Source: Liolophura sinensis
Taxonomy: Eukaryota > Mollusca > Polyplacophora > Chitonida > Chitonidae
Reading direction: 5' to 3'
NCBI RefSeq assembly: GCF_032854445.1
Contig: NC_088306.1
Coordinates: forward strand, 24,215,764 to 24,279,763
DNA: 64,000 bases
Shown: positions 22,498-34,439 of the stretch, piece after piece
How positions within the stretch are numbered: position 1 is the stretch's first letter
Layout: the number at the start of each line of letters is the position of its first letter
Position numbers and translations under genes: made by a program
Notes under the pieces: generated by a model
Seen by the model: the letters and a program-made list of their open reading frames with translations, nothing else
What the model was told of the DNA's origin: nothing
Databases searched by the model: none

Positions 22498-23317
22498 TGC
22501 AGGTAGACACATGCAACTAAAAAGGAACAAATGGTTCAGATTCATGCAATCTTTTAAAAGCTTAACAACCGATTTGAACACAATGTCACGTTTTTTTAAA
22601 GGCCTAAGGATAGATGCCAGTCTTTGATTAGAAATAATTTTTCTTTACATATTTATATCAGGGAATTCATATCAAGTGCACTTTATTTCGACGAAAGTAT
22701 ATTCACGCATAATGTCATCATTTGGCCAATCCATGAAATCAGTCAACTATTATTTCTGTTCCACAAAATAAACACCAGTAATCGTGGCAAATGGCTGACA
22801 GGAAAACTTTTAATATACGGTCTCAAAACTTTAACGTTTGTGCTTCTATGAACAATAGAATTTCGCAAAGAAATTCAAAGTTGTGTCAATAACATAATAT
22901 GACAGGAAAATAAATAATGTGGGAGATGGTAAAGCTTAAATTTGCGGATTATTGCTCTTAAAACTTCCTATGGTGAATAAAAGTTACCTTTTTTACCCTC
23001 CTTGTAGTCCACGGCCAGAGTGTGGTCTGTTGGTGTTGGTTTTCAAGAAGAAAGCGTGATCCCAAGCAATGGCCATTGAAAAAGGTCCCTGTTCACGTAC
23101 ATGTACCCCTGACAGTACTCGTGTCTCTGGAACTTGCAATGTTCTCTGACTTAAGTAGTTAATGGATAAATTCCCCATCCCTATTGGAACCATAACTTAC
23201 AATAGTTCCATAGGTGAACCTGTACTCAGAATCCACTCAAGTTAGGAGAACTACCGTGAAAAACCTTGCAATCACACAAGATAAAAAAAGTTAGTTAATA
23301 CACCTGCATATTTAAAA
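22498..23317. other. No gene seen
   Basis: Spacer between the LINE remnant and a duplicated piece of it. No domain recognised. Confidence 0.4.
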
Positions 23318-23449
23318 AGCTGCCAGATTGTACTTTGATCTCCACTGCTCAACTGATATCTACTTTATTCTCCTTGCAGTTTTCATCGGAGTTTAGGCTC
23401 TATAGGGCTGTTATTTTTACATATTCATTTACCTAACTACAGGCACTTC
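23318..23449 (+). repeat. 132-bp duplicate of the LINE RNase H fragment
   Basis: Matches 21837-21968 in the same orientation and at the same length with a handful of substitutions, for example TACATATTCATTTACC against TACAGATTCATTTACC. It is a piece of coding sequence, not an element end, so it arose by segmental duplication or from a second decayed copy. Confidence 0.85.
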
Positions 23450-24627
23450 ATATTAAAAAACGAAAATAATAGTATTAATAAATACAACAAGCAGTAAGAC
23501 TGGAGAAGTTGTTTCCCTTTAATGTTCCGTTACTTGTAAAGGTAACATTATATCTTACCTTTGATTTCTTTCTATTGACCACTTCTGAGTGTCGCTTTGT
23601 ATTCTGGATAATTTATCTTAAATAATTCATTATCGTATCATCACACAATTATGTGGAAAAGAATATCAATCATTTCTGAATAATGTGCACATATTACTGG
23701 CATAAAGTACCGGTAATGCAAGGCAAACACAACGTGTCTCGCATTTGTAGTAAAGAGAATCACTATTTAGAAAATCCTGTATTATGGTAGTTCAAGTAAA
23801 GAGAATCACTGTTGAGAGGAGCCCGTGTGTTGGTAGTTGAAGTTGATATATATCTATATCTTGAAGTTGATATATATCTATATTTTTTACCTCCTTCTGA
23901 TATTAGCTCCATGTACCTCTACACCTTCGCTGACACTATGGGGTACAATTTGGGCGGATTAATATTCATTCCTTGGGAGATAGTTGGCCTCCAAGATCAT
24001 CACCTTATGTTAAAACTAAACCTATCCGCCATGAAGGCCGCGCTGAGTGTAAACAATGTCTTCTCCTGTGTGTGGAGAGTTCCCACCGAAGACGCTAAAC
24101 GTAGTTCATTTTGAAACCTATATATTTCACTGGTACAGATTTAAACGGAGCAAGATTTAAATGTTAAGCCGCCAGTCATTTTTCACCTACGCTGTCGTTG
24201 GTTTCGTTTTAACACGGGTCGATTATTTTTGAGACCGGCAATCTCCAGAGTAATGAAATTGAAAGTGTAGCGCGCATATTAGTGTTTCGCAAGGGACACG
24301 AGAAAAAAGTTTGACGTGCGAGTTGACAGAGCTCTGTCACTACTCACAAAATCAAATGAAACGTTGTGTAGCTCTATCCCGTAATGTTACCGAAGTTGTA
24401 GAGGTACATGTATGTGGAGCTAGTCGAATATTGGTTAATTGATATTTAGAAATATAGCACTATTGCAATGTATACGGGTCTCCAACGGATCAGAATAAAC
24501 GTACATTTACATTATCACATGGTAAAACTGAAATCTTATCTCGGAGTTGGACTTTATTGCTCACTTGACTGGATGTTATGAAATAAATGCACATAAGGTC
24601 AAGTATGTATAATTAAAGACGTACAAC
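23450..24627. other. No gene seen
   Basis: Includes a small direct repeat (GAAGTTGATATATATCTATA twice, about 23839-23883). The 100-codon frame at 23812 contains this repeat and shows no family match. Confidence 0.4.
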
Positions 24628-24835
24628 ACAGAGAGTAAAATCAGAGCAGTGACGACAGGGTTATAGCTGGCAAATCGTCAAGCGTTTCCTGTGAAATACG
24701 GTCTCTTGTTAGTTTACCTCAATCAGGGTTTTATTCTAACTGTTCATGTATATGCATAAACAGTAGCAACTTACAAGCCCCCCAGCACCATGGCCAGAGC
24801 AGAATTAGGTAAAATTAGATTCCTCTGATGATGAT
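24628..24835 (+). repeat. Dispersed repeat D, copy 2
   Basis: Contains CAGGGTTTTATTCTAACTGT and TATATGCATAAACAGTAGC. The longest alignable copy is the inverted one at 27880-28078. Confidence 0.65.
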
Positions 24836-25426
24836 TGCAATTTATTTGACGTCACTGGTCTAGAGTTACTCAAAATGCCAGAGCTTTAACCGACGTACCC
24901 AGGGGACGTAGCAAGTCTATGTTCCGTGGAAACTGGAACTCGAAATGATGCTGTTTCTTTGTACAGAGCTGGGCCCCTCAACTGCACCAACTCGTCAAAA
25001 CATTACTCTTGGCATCATGAAGTAAAACAATGAAGTGTTCGTTATGTAGCTTTATTTTAGCGAAGGTGGGCCACTTGTAAGAGAAAGGTTACCACGCATA
25101 AATTTGTCCTTCAAGTCTTTACTATAAAAGCCATTTTGTCAACGAACAACTTTTCCGTGCGTTTCCGTGATAATTCGTTGGGCACTGGGCGACATTGTAC
25201 TGTGTCTAGCGATATGATGTTGTGATTTGCAGTTGCGGCTTGTCGCGTGGCGTCTAGTGAAAATTGGCCAACACCGATCTGGGTTCTACCAAGACATTCT
25301 CATACAGCAGGGTAGGATTAATTGGTAGGTTGGCGTCAACCAAACTTGGGAGCTTGTCAATAAAGGCAAGAGTAGTTTTCCAAACAATGTGTCGTAGGCC
25401 GGTATTCATTTGTTTTATTTGGTATG
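24836..25426. other. No gene seen
   Basis: No domain or repeat recognised. Confidence 0.4.
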
Positions 25427-25674
25427 TTTATTTGATTGGTGTTTTACTTCGTACTCAAGAATATTTCACTTATACGACGGCGGCCACCATTATGGTGGGT
25501 GTAAACCGGGCAGAGCCCAGGGGAAACCCACGACCATCCGCAGGTTGCTGCCAAACCTTCCCACGTACGGCCGGAGAGGAAGCCAGCGTGAGCTAGACTT
25601 GAACTCACAGCGACCACATTGGTGAGAGGCTCATGGGTCATTACGCTGCGCTAGCGCGCTAACCAACTGAGCCA
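25427..25674 (-). repeat. SINE family A, nearly full length
   Basis: Read on the minus strand it has a tRNA-like head (A-box ATGGCTCAGTTGG, B-box GAGTTCAAGTC), the conserved body CTCCGGCCGTACGTGGGAAG, and the TTCTTGAGTACG 3' end. The head is missing its first bases. A clean target-site duplication was not found. Confidence 0.9.
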
Positions 25675-27879
25675 TCTTCGTTTTGTGATGGAACATAAAG
25701 AATGCCATCGTGTAATCTGTGAGGCGCCGATAAACAATGCTTTCGTGGCACCTAATGCAGCATCTGCTGAAACCTCTCGCGAAATCCATTAGATATACAC
25801 TTGAGGGTTGGAAAAAATAAAGTTCGTGAATGGTTAAACAGATGTTACCCGGAAACTAAGAATGCCAATGTGTGAGTAATACTGGCGTGTGCACACACGT
25901 TTTCACTACATGGGTGGACGTCTTTGGTCGGCAACAGTTCATCATTATCAGGTATATCAAAGTGTAGTCCATGAGCAATACTTGCTTCGGTACATTTGTG
26001 GTACGTAAAACGCCAAAAAGGCAAATAGACACTGGCTGACCTGAAAAGAGCGGTGATTTTCTGAAAATAGGTCAACGATACTTCTAAGAAACCATTTATC
26101 AAAGAAAAGGACTCCACACATTGTTTTGACGAAAGACCCAGCTAATATTCCTGAGGCTAAAATAATCATACACCTCGAGAATAAGAGTTACAGGGAACAA
26201 ATGCTTCCATCGCGACAATCATCTGTAAGAAGATTTTCACTTGGCACAATTTATGTAATTACAGTTAACACGAAACCAATCTGTTTTCTTTTATTAATGA
26301 AAAAGACAATAAAACTGAAAATACTGACTTCTCTTTCCCCGCCTCCTCCACCCCCTCTCTTGTTTTTTGTAGATGTATAGGCCTACGGTAGCCCCCCTAT
26401 AAGGATTTATGCAAAACCTCAAATCAGTTTTGCACAAAAGACGGCTTAGTTTTGCATATGGAAGGAATTTGCAGATTGTCGTTTGTCGTTGATTTCCATG
26501 CGATAACGGCTGCAAATATCGTAAAATTCTGATGACATTTTGTGGGCAGTTATTTTTATGAAACAACAGACCAAGTTCGGAAACTGATGAGGGAGCCCAG
26601 GAATGTTTTACTTATTTATAGTGAGACGAGAGACAGAAGTTCTCTGGAGTCGCTCGTTTCATGTTCCACAGATGAGTCTTAAAAGATTGACCAATTGTGA
26701 GCTATGTGTTGGCAGCTGTTGTGGCTTCTGGCAGATAGTGTGAAGAGAAGAGCCCGAAGTTGCCAATGGTGATGGTGAGGAGGTCGGAAAGGATACCGAC
26801 GAAAATGGCGCTTCACTTCTTCAGCCGAATACGAGTAGTTAGGGCCTATGATCTGGATGAATGGAGCCCTGGTGAAACTCTGGTGTCCCATGTCAAGCAA
26901 ATAGAAAACCCCAAACCAAAAAGGAAACAAACAATTTTAAGAAGCGCACATCATGTCTAGTGCCGTAGAATGCTGACTTTGTACCAGTTCTCATGACACC
27001 AAAACGAAACCCACGACTCACACCTTATGAGTTCTAACAAATTTTTTGTGACAGATGATCTATTGGAAAACGCTGTACTTGTACTTGAAGGATACAGATT
27101 ACCACTGAAGATTTTTCTCCAGATTTTCAAGATTATTACAAAATGCAACGCTCTGATCACCCAAGCCAACACCCTGAAACATTCATCTGACGGGAAGCTG
27201 AAAAAAATAATACTTTCACTTTTATGTGTTTATTTACTTGTTTATTAATATACTTATTTAGGCCTCACCGGTACCTATTTTAGATTTTCGTAAAGGGAGT
27301 TATAAGTCAAATATCCCACACAATTTCAATATTCGTCTTAGATTTTTCTGACTGAACACTTACAGTAAAAAATTGAAGTTTTGAAAACATCTTAAATATT
27401 CTTCACTAATATGGTTAAAATCATAGAGATATTAACAAAAATATGTTGTTGTTTTTTTTTGTTTTACACTAAGTGTTCAGGTACCTGAGTGTAAAATTCC
27501 AAAGCATTATGTTTAAAATCAAGAGAGGAATTAAAGTATTCCACACGACTGTGTCAAAAACAAAAAGGTGGGGGTGGGGGGTTGACCAGAATACCTTCAT
27601 TAGGCCTGTGTGTGATAAATTCGTCATTAATTTGTTTACAAATTTGCATTAGTCACTGACAGAAACTGTCCCGCCTCCATACAAAATTTGAATATACGTG
27701 TGTAAAATTTCAAACTTATAATGCTCCATGAAACGGTAAATTGGTATTTTATCTTACAGTTCTGAGGAAATTCTGCTAGAACATATAAACCCTATTCCGA
27801 GAGTACCTCGTCGAGGTGATAAAAGGCTGTTGCATTTGTGGACATGTTTATAACGCATACACATGTATGTATGGCTGGG
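25675..27879. other. No gene seen
   Basis: Several 60-90 codon frames (for example 25845-26169 minus, 26679-26960) lack recognisable domains and convincing splice sites. Mostly AT-rich. Confidence 0.35.
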
Positions 27880-28078
27880 GCATAACGTCGTACATCGCTG
27901 CATATTTTTTTTACCTACTTCTGCTTAAGCCATGGTCAAGGGGACGTGTAAATAGCTACTATTTATGCATTTACATGAATAGTTAGAATAAAACCCTGAC
28001 TGAGGTAAACTGACAAGAGTCCATATTTCACCGGTTACGTGTGAACATATGCCATGTGTTTACGCTGTCGTCACTGCT
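27880..28078 (-). repeat. Dispersed repeat D, copy 3
   Basis: Its reverse complement shares CACACGTAACCGGTG with 16930 and CAGGGTTTTATTCTAACT with 24730. Confidence 0.65.
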
Positions 28079-28265
28079 TTGGATATATTCTGTATGCTGT
28101 ACGTCTTTTACAGTATTTTACTCGCTTCGTGGGTAAGACCACTGTCGAAAGCCTGACGGGATGGAAGTGCCGTTCCCTCCAGGCGGGCGAGCGAGTCTAC
28201 CTACCTATAACAAATCTTGTCCTTGGTAATGCGATAGTCGTACGCTTTAATTCACTTGTCGTAAC

Positions 28266-28396
28266 TGTAACATGGGGTGAAGTAATATCGAATATCCAGA
28301 ATAAGCCTAAAGCTGTTGAGTTCAAGTCATACTCTTCCGAGCTGAAACCGAAGACGAGGAGCTGGTCGATATAGGCGACGAATTTATCCCGCCCCG
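28266..28396 (-). other. Possible receptor-like exon, unconfirmed
   Basis: After an acceptor-like TTACATTTAG the minus strand encodes YIDQLLVFGFSSEEYDLNST then ALGLFWIFDITSPHVT. The second part resembles exon 3 of genes B and C (LNS..IG..FFDIF...ILT) and the F-x-ID-x region before TM7 of Gr proteins. The donor (ACA|GTTACG) is weak, the entry phase differs from the family, and no TYhhhhhQF exon was found downstream. A hydrophobic frame upstream (28644-28430, CLEVIHTAFVNFGLVDTYSY) may belong with it. It could be chance. Confidence 0.25.
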
Positions 28397-28689
28397 CTAA
28401 ATGTAAGACTGTTTGGTGTCGTTGCGATCCACATGCTGAAATAAGCACTCCTGACCTTGCTGATAGTTTTGAGGTAGCCATACGGTGACACAGACGCGGT
28501 CGTCTTTCTGATATCAACCTTCACCAGCTTGAACAGTAACTCCAAAAATACATAGCCTGAACACACAATTTGTGAAACAAAATATGAATACGTATCAACT
28601 AAACCAAAATTGACGAAGGCAGTGTGTATAACTTCAAGACACACGTACTGTGAAAACCCTCCCTCGGTCGGTAGTCGCCTTGTCCAGTT

Positions 28690-29010
28690 AAGCCAGGTAA
28701 TATCAACAGAATTTACATGCGATTTTACTTGATCTTATCGTAGATCTTGTTGGCTGGATTATCGTCAGTTTAGATTTTTCCAGATTTATATCACATATCA
28801 TACTTTATTGCGCTTTTCATAACATGTATCAGGTTGAATAGGTCAGCATCGTCGAGATGCAAACATGTATCATCAGCGAAAAGTATTGTTTTTGCATATA
28901 GCATATTTATATAAGAGGAGAATTAGACTTTGATCATTGTTACAGAGTAAAAATAATATTGGGCCTCGCGTATAACTACTTGGACATTGCCATGATTTAA
29001 TAGCTCTTTA
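28690..29010 (-). pseudogene. LINE reverse transcriptase fragment
   Basis: The minus strand reads GPILFLL, then MLYAKTILFADDTCLHLD followed by NLIHVMKSAIKYD. These are the GxxLGPILFLLY and ADD catalytic blocks of non-LTR reverse transcriptase, broken by stops and frameshifts. Confidence 0.7.
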
Positions 29011-29330
29011 CTCAGTAATAAAAATCTAATTCCTTAGTCTGGTCTTAGTCACCCGATGAGTGCGTGGAGACCACGAAGAAGGCGTAAGAATATCGCATTA
29101 CAGCCACTCCCTGACTGCATTTACAGATCTGTTCTTTGTTACCCGTCGCATGCTACCCGTCGCATCTATTCTGCTTCATGGTTTGCAAAGATTAAGCTTG
29201 ATTTGATGAATTTTGACGACACACACCCAGGATATACTTGAGCAAGATGCTTTCATAACACAGAAACTTAACTCTAGATTAGTTAGTAAATACTGAAGCT
29301 TCTAGTTTTCTAATCATTTTCCTGTATACA

Positions 29331-29630
29331 TGCTTGGGGTTTAACGTCGTACTCAACAATTTTTCAGTCATATGACGACGAAGGACGTGTAATGTTCCTC
29401 CTTGTTACAGGACGAATTTCCACCGCTCTTTTATTTAGTGCTGCTTCACTGAGACGATTACCGAAGGCAAGTAAGTGGCCCCGCCCGAGCCATTATACTG
29501 ATACAGGTCAACCAGTCGTTGAACTATCCCCTTCCTCTTTTAAAGTCTTAGGTGTGACTCGATCAAGGATTGACCCTAGATCTACCGGTCCCGAAGAGGA
29601 CGCTCTACCAACTGTGCTATCCGGTCCGGT
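29331..29630 (-). repeat. SINE family B, nearly full length
   Basis: On the minus strand the head reads TAGCACAGTTGGTAGAGCG (A-box), followed later by GGTCAATCC (B-box), so it is tRNA-derived. The body includes CTCAGTGAAGCAGCACTA and the 3' end carries ACGACGTTAAACCCCAAGC. Confidence 0.85.
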
Positions 29631-29665
29631 GTCATGTATAGGAATCATATTAACGCTTCTGACTA

Positions 29666-29705
29666 TTCAGGTACACGCATTCTTAGAGGAATGCGTGTAC
29701 CTGAA
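29666..29705. repeat. Perfect 17-bp inverted repeat with 6-nt loop
   Basis: TTCAGGTACACGCATTC (29666-29682), loop TTAGAG, then its exact reverse complement at 29689-29705. It lies just beyond the tRNA-like head of the family B SINE. No T-run or known regulatory context. Confidence 0.9.
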
Positions 29706-29865
29706 GCCATCACTGAAGGATTCAGAGTGAGGAAGGGAAGGAAATGACGACAGAGAATATCTTAAACAGGTTCAGACCAAATATCAGGTTGGCAATGCCG
29801 TGAATTCTCTCATCTCTTATCTTCCAAAGCCGAGCTACCCCACCCAGTTCCTCGCGAGGGAATGA

Positions 29866-30035
29866 GGGGCCTCAGTGGCCGAGGAACTTGGCGTGTCAGC
29901 ACGACGTAATGGCCCAGGAACTTCTCACCAGTGCGGTCGCTGTGAAATAAAGACCAGCCCATGCTATATTCCTCTGCGGCCGAACGTGGGAAGGTCTACC
30001 AGCAACCTGCGGATGGTAGTGGGTTTCCTCCGAAC
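29866..30035 (+). repeat. SINE family A, degenerate, 3'-truncated
   Basis: GGGGCCTCAGTGGCCGAGGA, CTCACCAGTGCGGTCGCTGT and AGCAACCTGCGGATGGTAGT follow the family A order from head to mid-body. The tail is missing. Confidence 0.8.
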
Positions 30036-31333
30036 TACTTCCAGAGGTTACCCACAAAGCGCCCTCTACAAAGGTGTAACCCCTGAGCTTACAGTTACTT
30101 CTTACAAATGCTGTAAGTTCAGACATGTACATGCAATGCAGGACCCTTCGGTATAATGCTGTCCGGGTAAGGACACTTTACAATGTCAAAATTAAATGTA
30201 TCTATCCTTCATCTCGTACAGTCTGCGTGATCCAGGTCCAGGTAAGATGTCTGGTTTTATTTAAATCCAGGGAATGTTGGTCAATATCTTTCAATGCCTT
30301 TGTTACATATGTCAGTTGTTTAAAGCTGGTAGATCGTAAATATATCGTTTAGTGAGTGCCTCCTGGAGGACAGGCTGTGGATCATATAGACGATTTGTTA
30401 TTAGGCGATAAAGCTTTTTTGGAAGACTGTCGAAATTGACAAGAAGTCTTTCTGTTTACATGCGGAAATTTATTAGAAAGATTTCTCCGTTTGGGGTTCA
30501 GCTAATACACTTATACAGTTTCTTACATCGGTATTGGAGACAAGCATTCCATGGAGAAATTGCTCCGGACAGAGTAAGTCATATTTCATCCGCTTACCCA
30601 TCGACAATTATTCAACTCCAAGAGTCAAAACGATTAAAGAGGATGATTACTACGTTTATCGTCGAAACAGACATTGGTTTATCAGCACAACCAGCTAGGA
30701 ACAAACCAATGCATTAGCGCTTTGATTCCAACTGTTCACTTACCCAAGGTAGCGATGTTATTCAGTGCGAGGAACATCGGTCGGTATAGCCCGTGGTCAG
30801 AACTCGACTGCCAGACATTCTAGATATTCTATCCCGGCCATTAATTACTACTAATAATCATTACGTGAAAGTTCGTGGCGAAGTTATTTGCAAGTCTCCA
30901 AATCTAATCCCGCTTAACCCTGAGTTATGGATTCACAAACACGGGGCGGTTTTAACATCACCGCAAGCTTGTATATTAACAACTGCTATAGAAGTATAAC
31001 TGAGATACTTTTACACTTTTTCTTGTTTTATGGCAAGATATTTTAGACTCGGTAATTATTTGTACCTTTTGTGTTTTGGAGTATGTTATGAATTTCGTGC
31101 ATTGAACACGGCTACTTCTGCTTCCAGGTAATTATCTTCCGTTTAACATTATAAATCTTTAAGAGACTTCCACGCTACTTTTTTAAATGGAACTTGCTTT
31201 GGGAATTTAACTTAGGATATTCCCCAGTTGACAGCTTCAGTGGTGATTTGGATGTTCACTGAAGTGTAGACGTCAATACTGTAGTAAAAAATACCATGTG
31301 ACCGTCTTCTGATGAATGAGGTTTTAATGGTGA
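30036..31333. other. No gene seen
   Basis: Only short chance frames. Confidence 0.4.
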
Positions 31334-31624
31334 GGGAGTGAGTTCTTGGGGTTAACGTCGTACTTATTAATTTTTCCTTTAAGTGTATGTAATGTGCCTC
31401 CTTGTTGCAGGACGGATTTCCACCGTCCTTTTATCTAGTGCTGCTTCACTGAGACAACTTACCGAAGACAAGTAAAAGGGCCCGCCCGAGCCATTATACT
31501 GACATCAGGTCAACTAGTCGTTGCACTTAATCCCCTTTATGCCTTGAAGTTTTAGGTATGACCCGACCCAGAATTGACCCTGGATCTAGGCATGCGGACG
31601 CTCAAATAACTAAGCTATCGGGGT
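31334..31624 (-). repeat. SINE family B copy
   Basis: Contains TGCCTCCTTGTTGCAGGACG, TCTAGTGCTGCTTCACTGAG and GCCCGAGCCATTATACTGA in the same order as the other copies, with an eroded head. Confidence 0.85.
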
Positions 31625-32079
31625 TGTAATAGGTTGTAATAGGATGTAGTGGAACGTAACGTACGATGTATTTACTTAGCATAAATATTAGGGGCAGATT
31701 TCTTGAACAATGCCACGCTCAACAGAATCGCATAAAGTGATGCCAGACAAAAATTAACACTCTATCTTACATTTTTTTCTGATAACGTTGGGTGAGAATA
31801 ATTATTTGGTTTTATTTAAAGACGTGTTTTACCCTTTCTAAGGAAATACACTCATTCTTAGCGTCTTACGATTTAAAAAAAAAAACAACACATCAACCAA
31901 TACAACAGTTAGACCTACATGCCTTTATTTCGTCTTACACAATGCATGAATAATGCAAGTTTTCCGTTTTTCACAGCCGGGCTCTGGTTTGCAGGTATTA
32001 TTAGCACTATCTTTAATTGTGCCTATGTATTTCTCATGCATCCACCTGTAACAGAGCCACAAACAAACGAAACGTAGAA
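31625..32079. other. No gene seen
   Basis: No domain recognised. Confidence 0.4.
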
Positions 32080-32234
32080 TGAATGAATGAATGAATGAAT
32101 GAATGAACGATTATGAATGAATGAATGATTATGGCTTAACGCCACATCGGCAATATTTCAGCCATACCGTGGCGATGAACGATTATGGCTTAACGCCACT
32201 TCTGCATTATCTCTGCCATATCGTGGCGGAGGAA
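32080..32234 (+). repeat. (GAAT)n run and duplicated short repeat C
   Basis: A (GAAT)n run is followed by two copies, about 50 bp each, of a unit starting GATTATGGCTTAACGCCAC and ending CATACCGTGGCG / CATATCGTGGCG. A related single copy is at 53318-53385. Confidence 0.75.
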
Positions 32235-34254
32235 ACGTAGAAATAAAGGAAGATTTTATGGAAATTCTGTCCTAGGGTCATTTCCGCTCAATTTGCAAAG
32301 GTTCATTCGAAAAAGAAAGTACATGAAGCAGAGAAAGTGAAAGTTCAACCTGCAGTATGTTTGACTGGAATCGATATTGTTTACATACGGTTAAGTAATC
32401 CAGCTGCCTGCATCAAGCTGATTTCCACTATTAAAAAAAACGAATTCGAAATTTTAAAACTCATTTGAGGCAGCATGATAATAAAAGAAATGTGTTTTGT
32501 AGTCTGTTTGCTTGATCCAGTCGCATCATCAGAGGCAATGGGTTCTTGGTGTCAAAACAAGGCATATGGGGTTTAACATTATCAATTAGAAAACGTGTTC
32601 TAACTTCTTTTTCTTTGCAAGAGTATGGGCTTCCAACATATCGATGTATATAGTTTGTAATGTTAGGTGCCACTTAATTTTGGCAATTTTGGTAGCGAGC
32701 ATGACTAATTATACAGATACCGATATCTGAATATAGGCGACTGAATAAATGAAACAGCCTATAATATGCATGGATTTTCCTGCAGTAAAATGTCAATTTA
32801 TTTATTTGTTTATTTATTTATTGACAACACAGAGTTTTCACTGTTTCTCGATCAGCTACATCAAAAGATGTTATGGGATATGTAACTTGCAATTTGAAAG
32901 AATTACATCCACAATCAGAATAAACCCTTTATGCTGTGATAAACCGACATGAGGTCAAATTTCATACGTTACATGGGGTCATTTGCAAGCTCTTGCACAG
33001 TCGTTGTACCTCTGGTTTCACCCTCATTGCTGTAGACTATGATATGTATACTACGGCTGTCAGAAGAAATCACCGACGTTGGCTGGATGCCAGACGACAC
33101 TGCTGACTTAAAACAGCAGCCGATTCTGCAAGGGCTGGTTTCGAACACGCATGTAACACTGAGAACCGTTATAGTGACTCACCAGTTACGAAGCCAGCAC
33201 CTGGTCACCTGGGTACCTGGAGGGCACTTAGCCAGGGGGTTTCCGTTAAAGCCATTAACCGGTGACCTGATAACTTGATAGCGTCCACTTTCCTCACATG
33301 TCGCCCTGGCCTGAACGGGTGACAGAATTGAAAAAAAAAAACCGATTCAACGACTAGGATATTTGGCGAACTCACAAAAAAGGCAGTCAATCGAAAAGAA
33401 AATAAGTGTCCTTGGTAAAATTTTGAACTGGTGTTTCATGAGTAAACTTAACATCACACATGTGTACATCTGATATCAACGAATCTTAGCTAAAGGAAAG
33501 AAAATGTAGTCCGCGAAATATTCTTAAAGTTTATCACTGTAGACTAGCTCAGTAACAGGATTTCAGATGTGTTCACCAAGTTTTTAGGTGTCAAGGCAAC
33601 GCAAGGCCAGGCTGCGCGGCAAGAACCATGTTACGTTGTAATGATATTTTCAATGCTTTCTTGAGAGAAATGATATGTCGGTATTGGCCTGTTGAAGATA
33701 CAAAACGGCTTTGTTAGTCATGCCCTGGAATATTTCCACGGCTTTCTCCATCATTGTTGACAGTATTAACTCTGTCAGTTAACTATTAAAGTATAGGATG
33801 TGATAAAATGCGTTCGTTGAAACTGTTGGTTCTTTCGCATTATTATAATCAGCCCAGGCATTTAAAAATGTTTAGGCTGTGACAGATACAGCCGAAAAGT
33901 ATACACCATTTGTTCAGCGTAAAATCCACAAAATACTGACAACGTCTCCGAATTAAGCAATTATTGCTTAAACATAATAATACTTTTCTGGTCAAACATT
34001 TTTTTTCTTCTGAAAAGAAACAAGGTCACAAACTGCCGTTATAAATGGCACATGCACGTAACGCGCAGAGTTTGGCTCTGTGTTAACCTAATTCTACTTT
34101 CGATATTGGGTTCTTGGGGCTGTCTGAGTAGCTACGTTTTAAGCATCTACAGAAGCTATTGTTCACTGCCAGCGTGTGAGCACTTGCCAACTATTACACA
34201 ATCTTCGATATCCTGGGTTTAGCATCCATGCCGTAGTTTTTTGTTCATATTTAC
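32235..34254. other. No gene seen
   Basis: AT-rich runs (TTTATTTG near 32797) and short frames only. Other exons of the Cys-rich gene at 34255 could hide here, but none was recognised. Confidence 0.35.
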
Positions 34255-34439
34255 CCATATTCCAGAACGGTAATATCCATCACCACTTTTTGCAGCAAGG
34301 CATTTCCGTCCTTGAACTTCAACACCGTCACACGCTTTTGATTCGTTGCTACATTTACATTCCACAACGGATCCCGGTGAGCAGTCAGCGCGGGATACAG
34401 CGTCATCTTTGTTCACACGACCTCCACGAACATACCAGC
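34255..34439 (-). CDS. Orphan internal exon of a Cys-rich, probably secreted protein
   Basis: A 185-nt exon with a good acceptor (TATTTCTTTGTAG at 34440) and a TGG|GTAAAT donor. It enters with two bases of a split codon and leaves in phase 0. It encodes WYVRGGRVNKDDAVSRAD, then CSPGSVVECKCSNESKACDG and VEVQGRKCLAAKSGDGYYRS, ending GIW. Five Cys sit within 28 residues (CSPGSVVECKC...AC...RKC), which suggests a small disulfide-bonded extracellular domain. I do not recognise the family. No signal-peptide exon or neighbouring exon was found within a few kb, so the gene is incomplete here or the exon is a relic. Confidence 0.45.

Noticed and set aside
25264-25641. Recurrent protein-like motif FDWCFTPYSRIFHLYDGG in many frames
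   Set aside because: It is the antisense translation of the family A SINE and appears wherever a copy lies.
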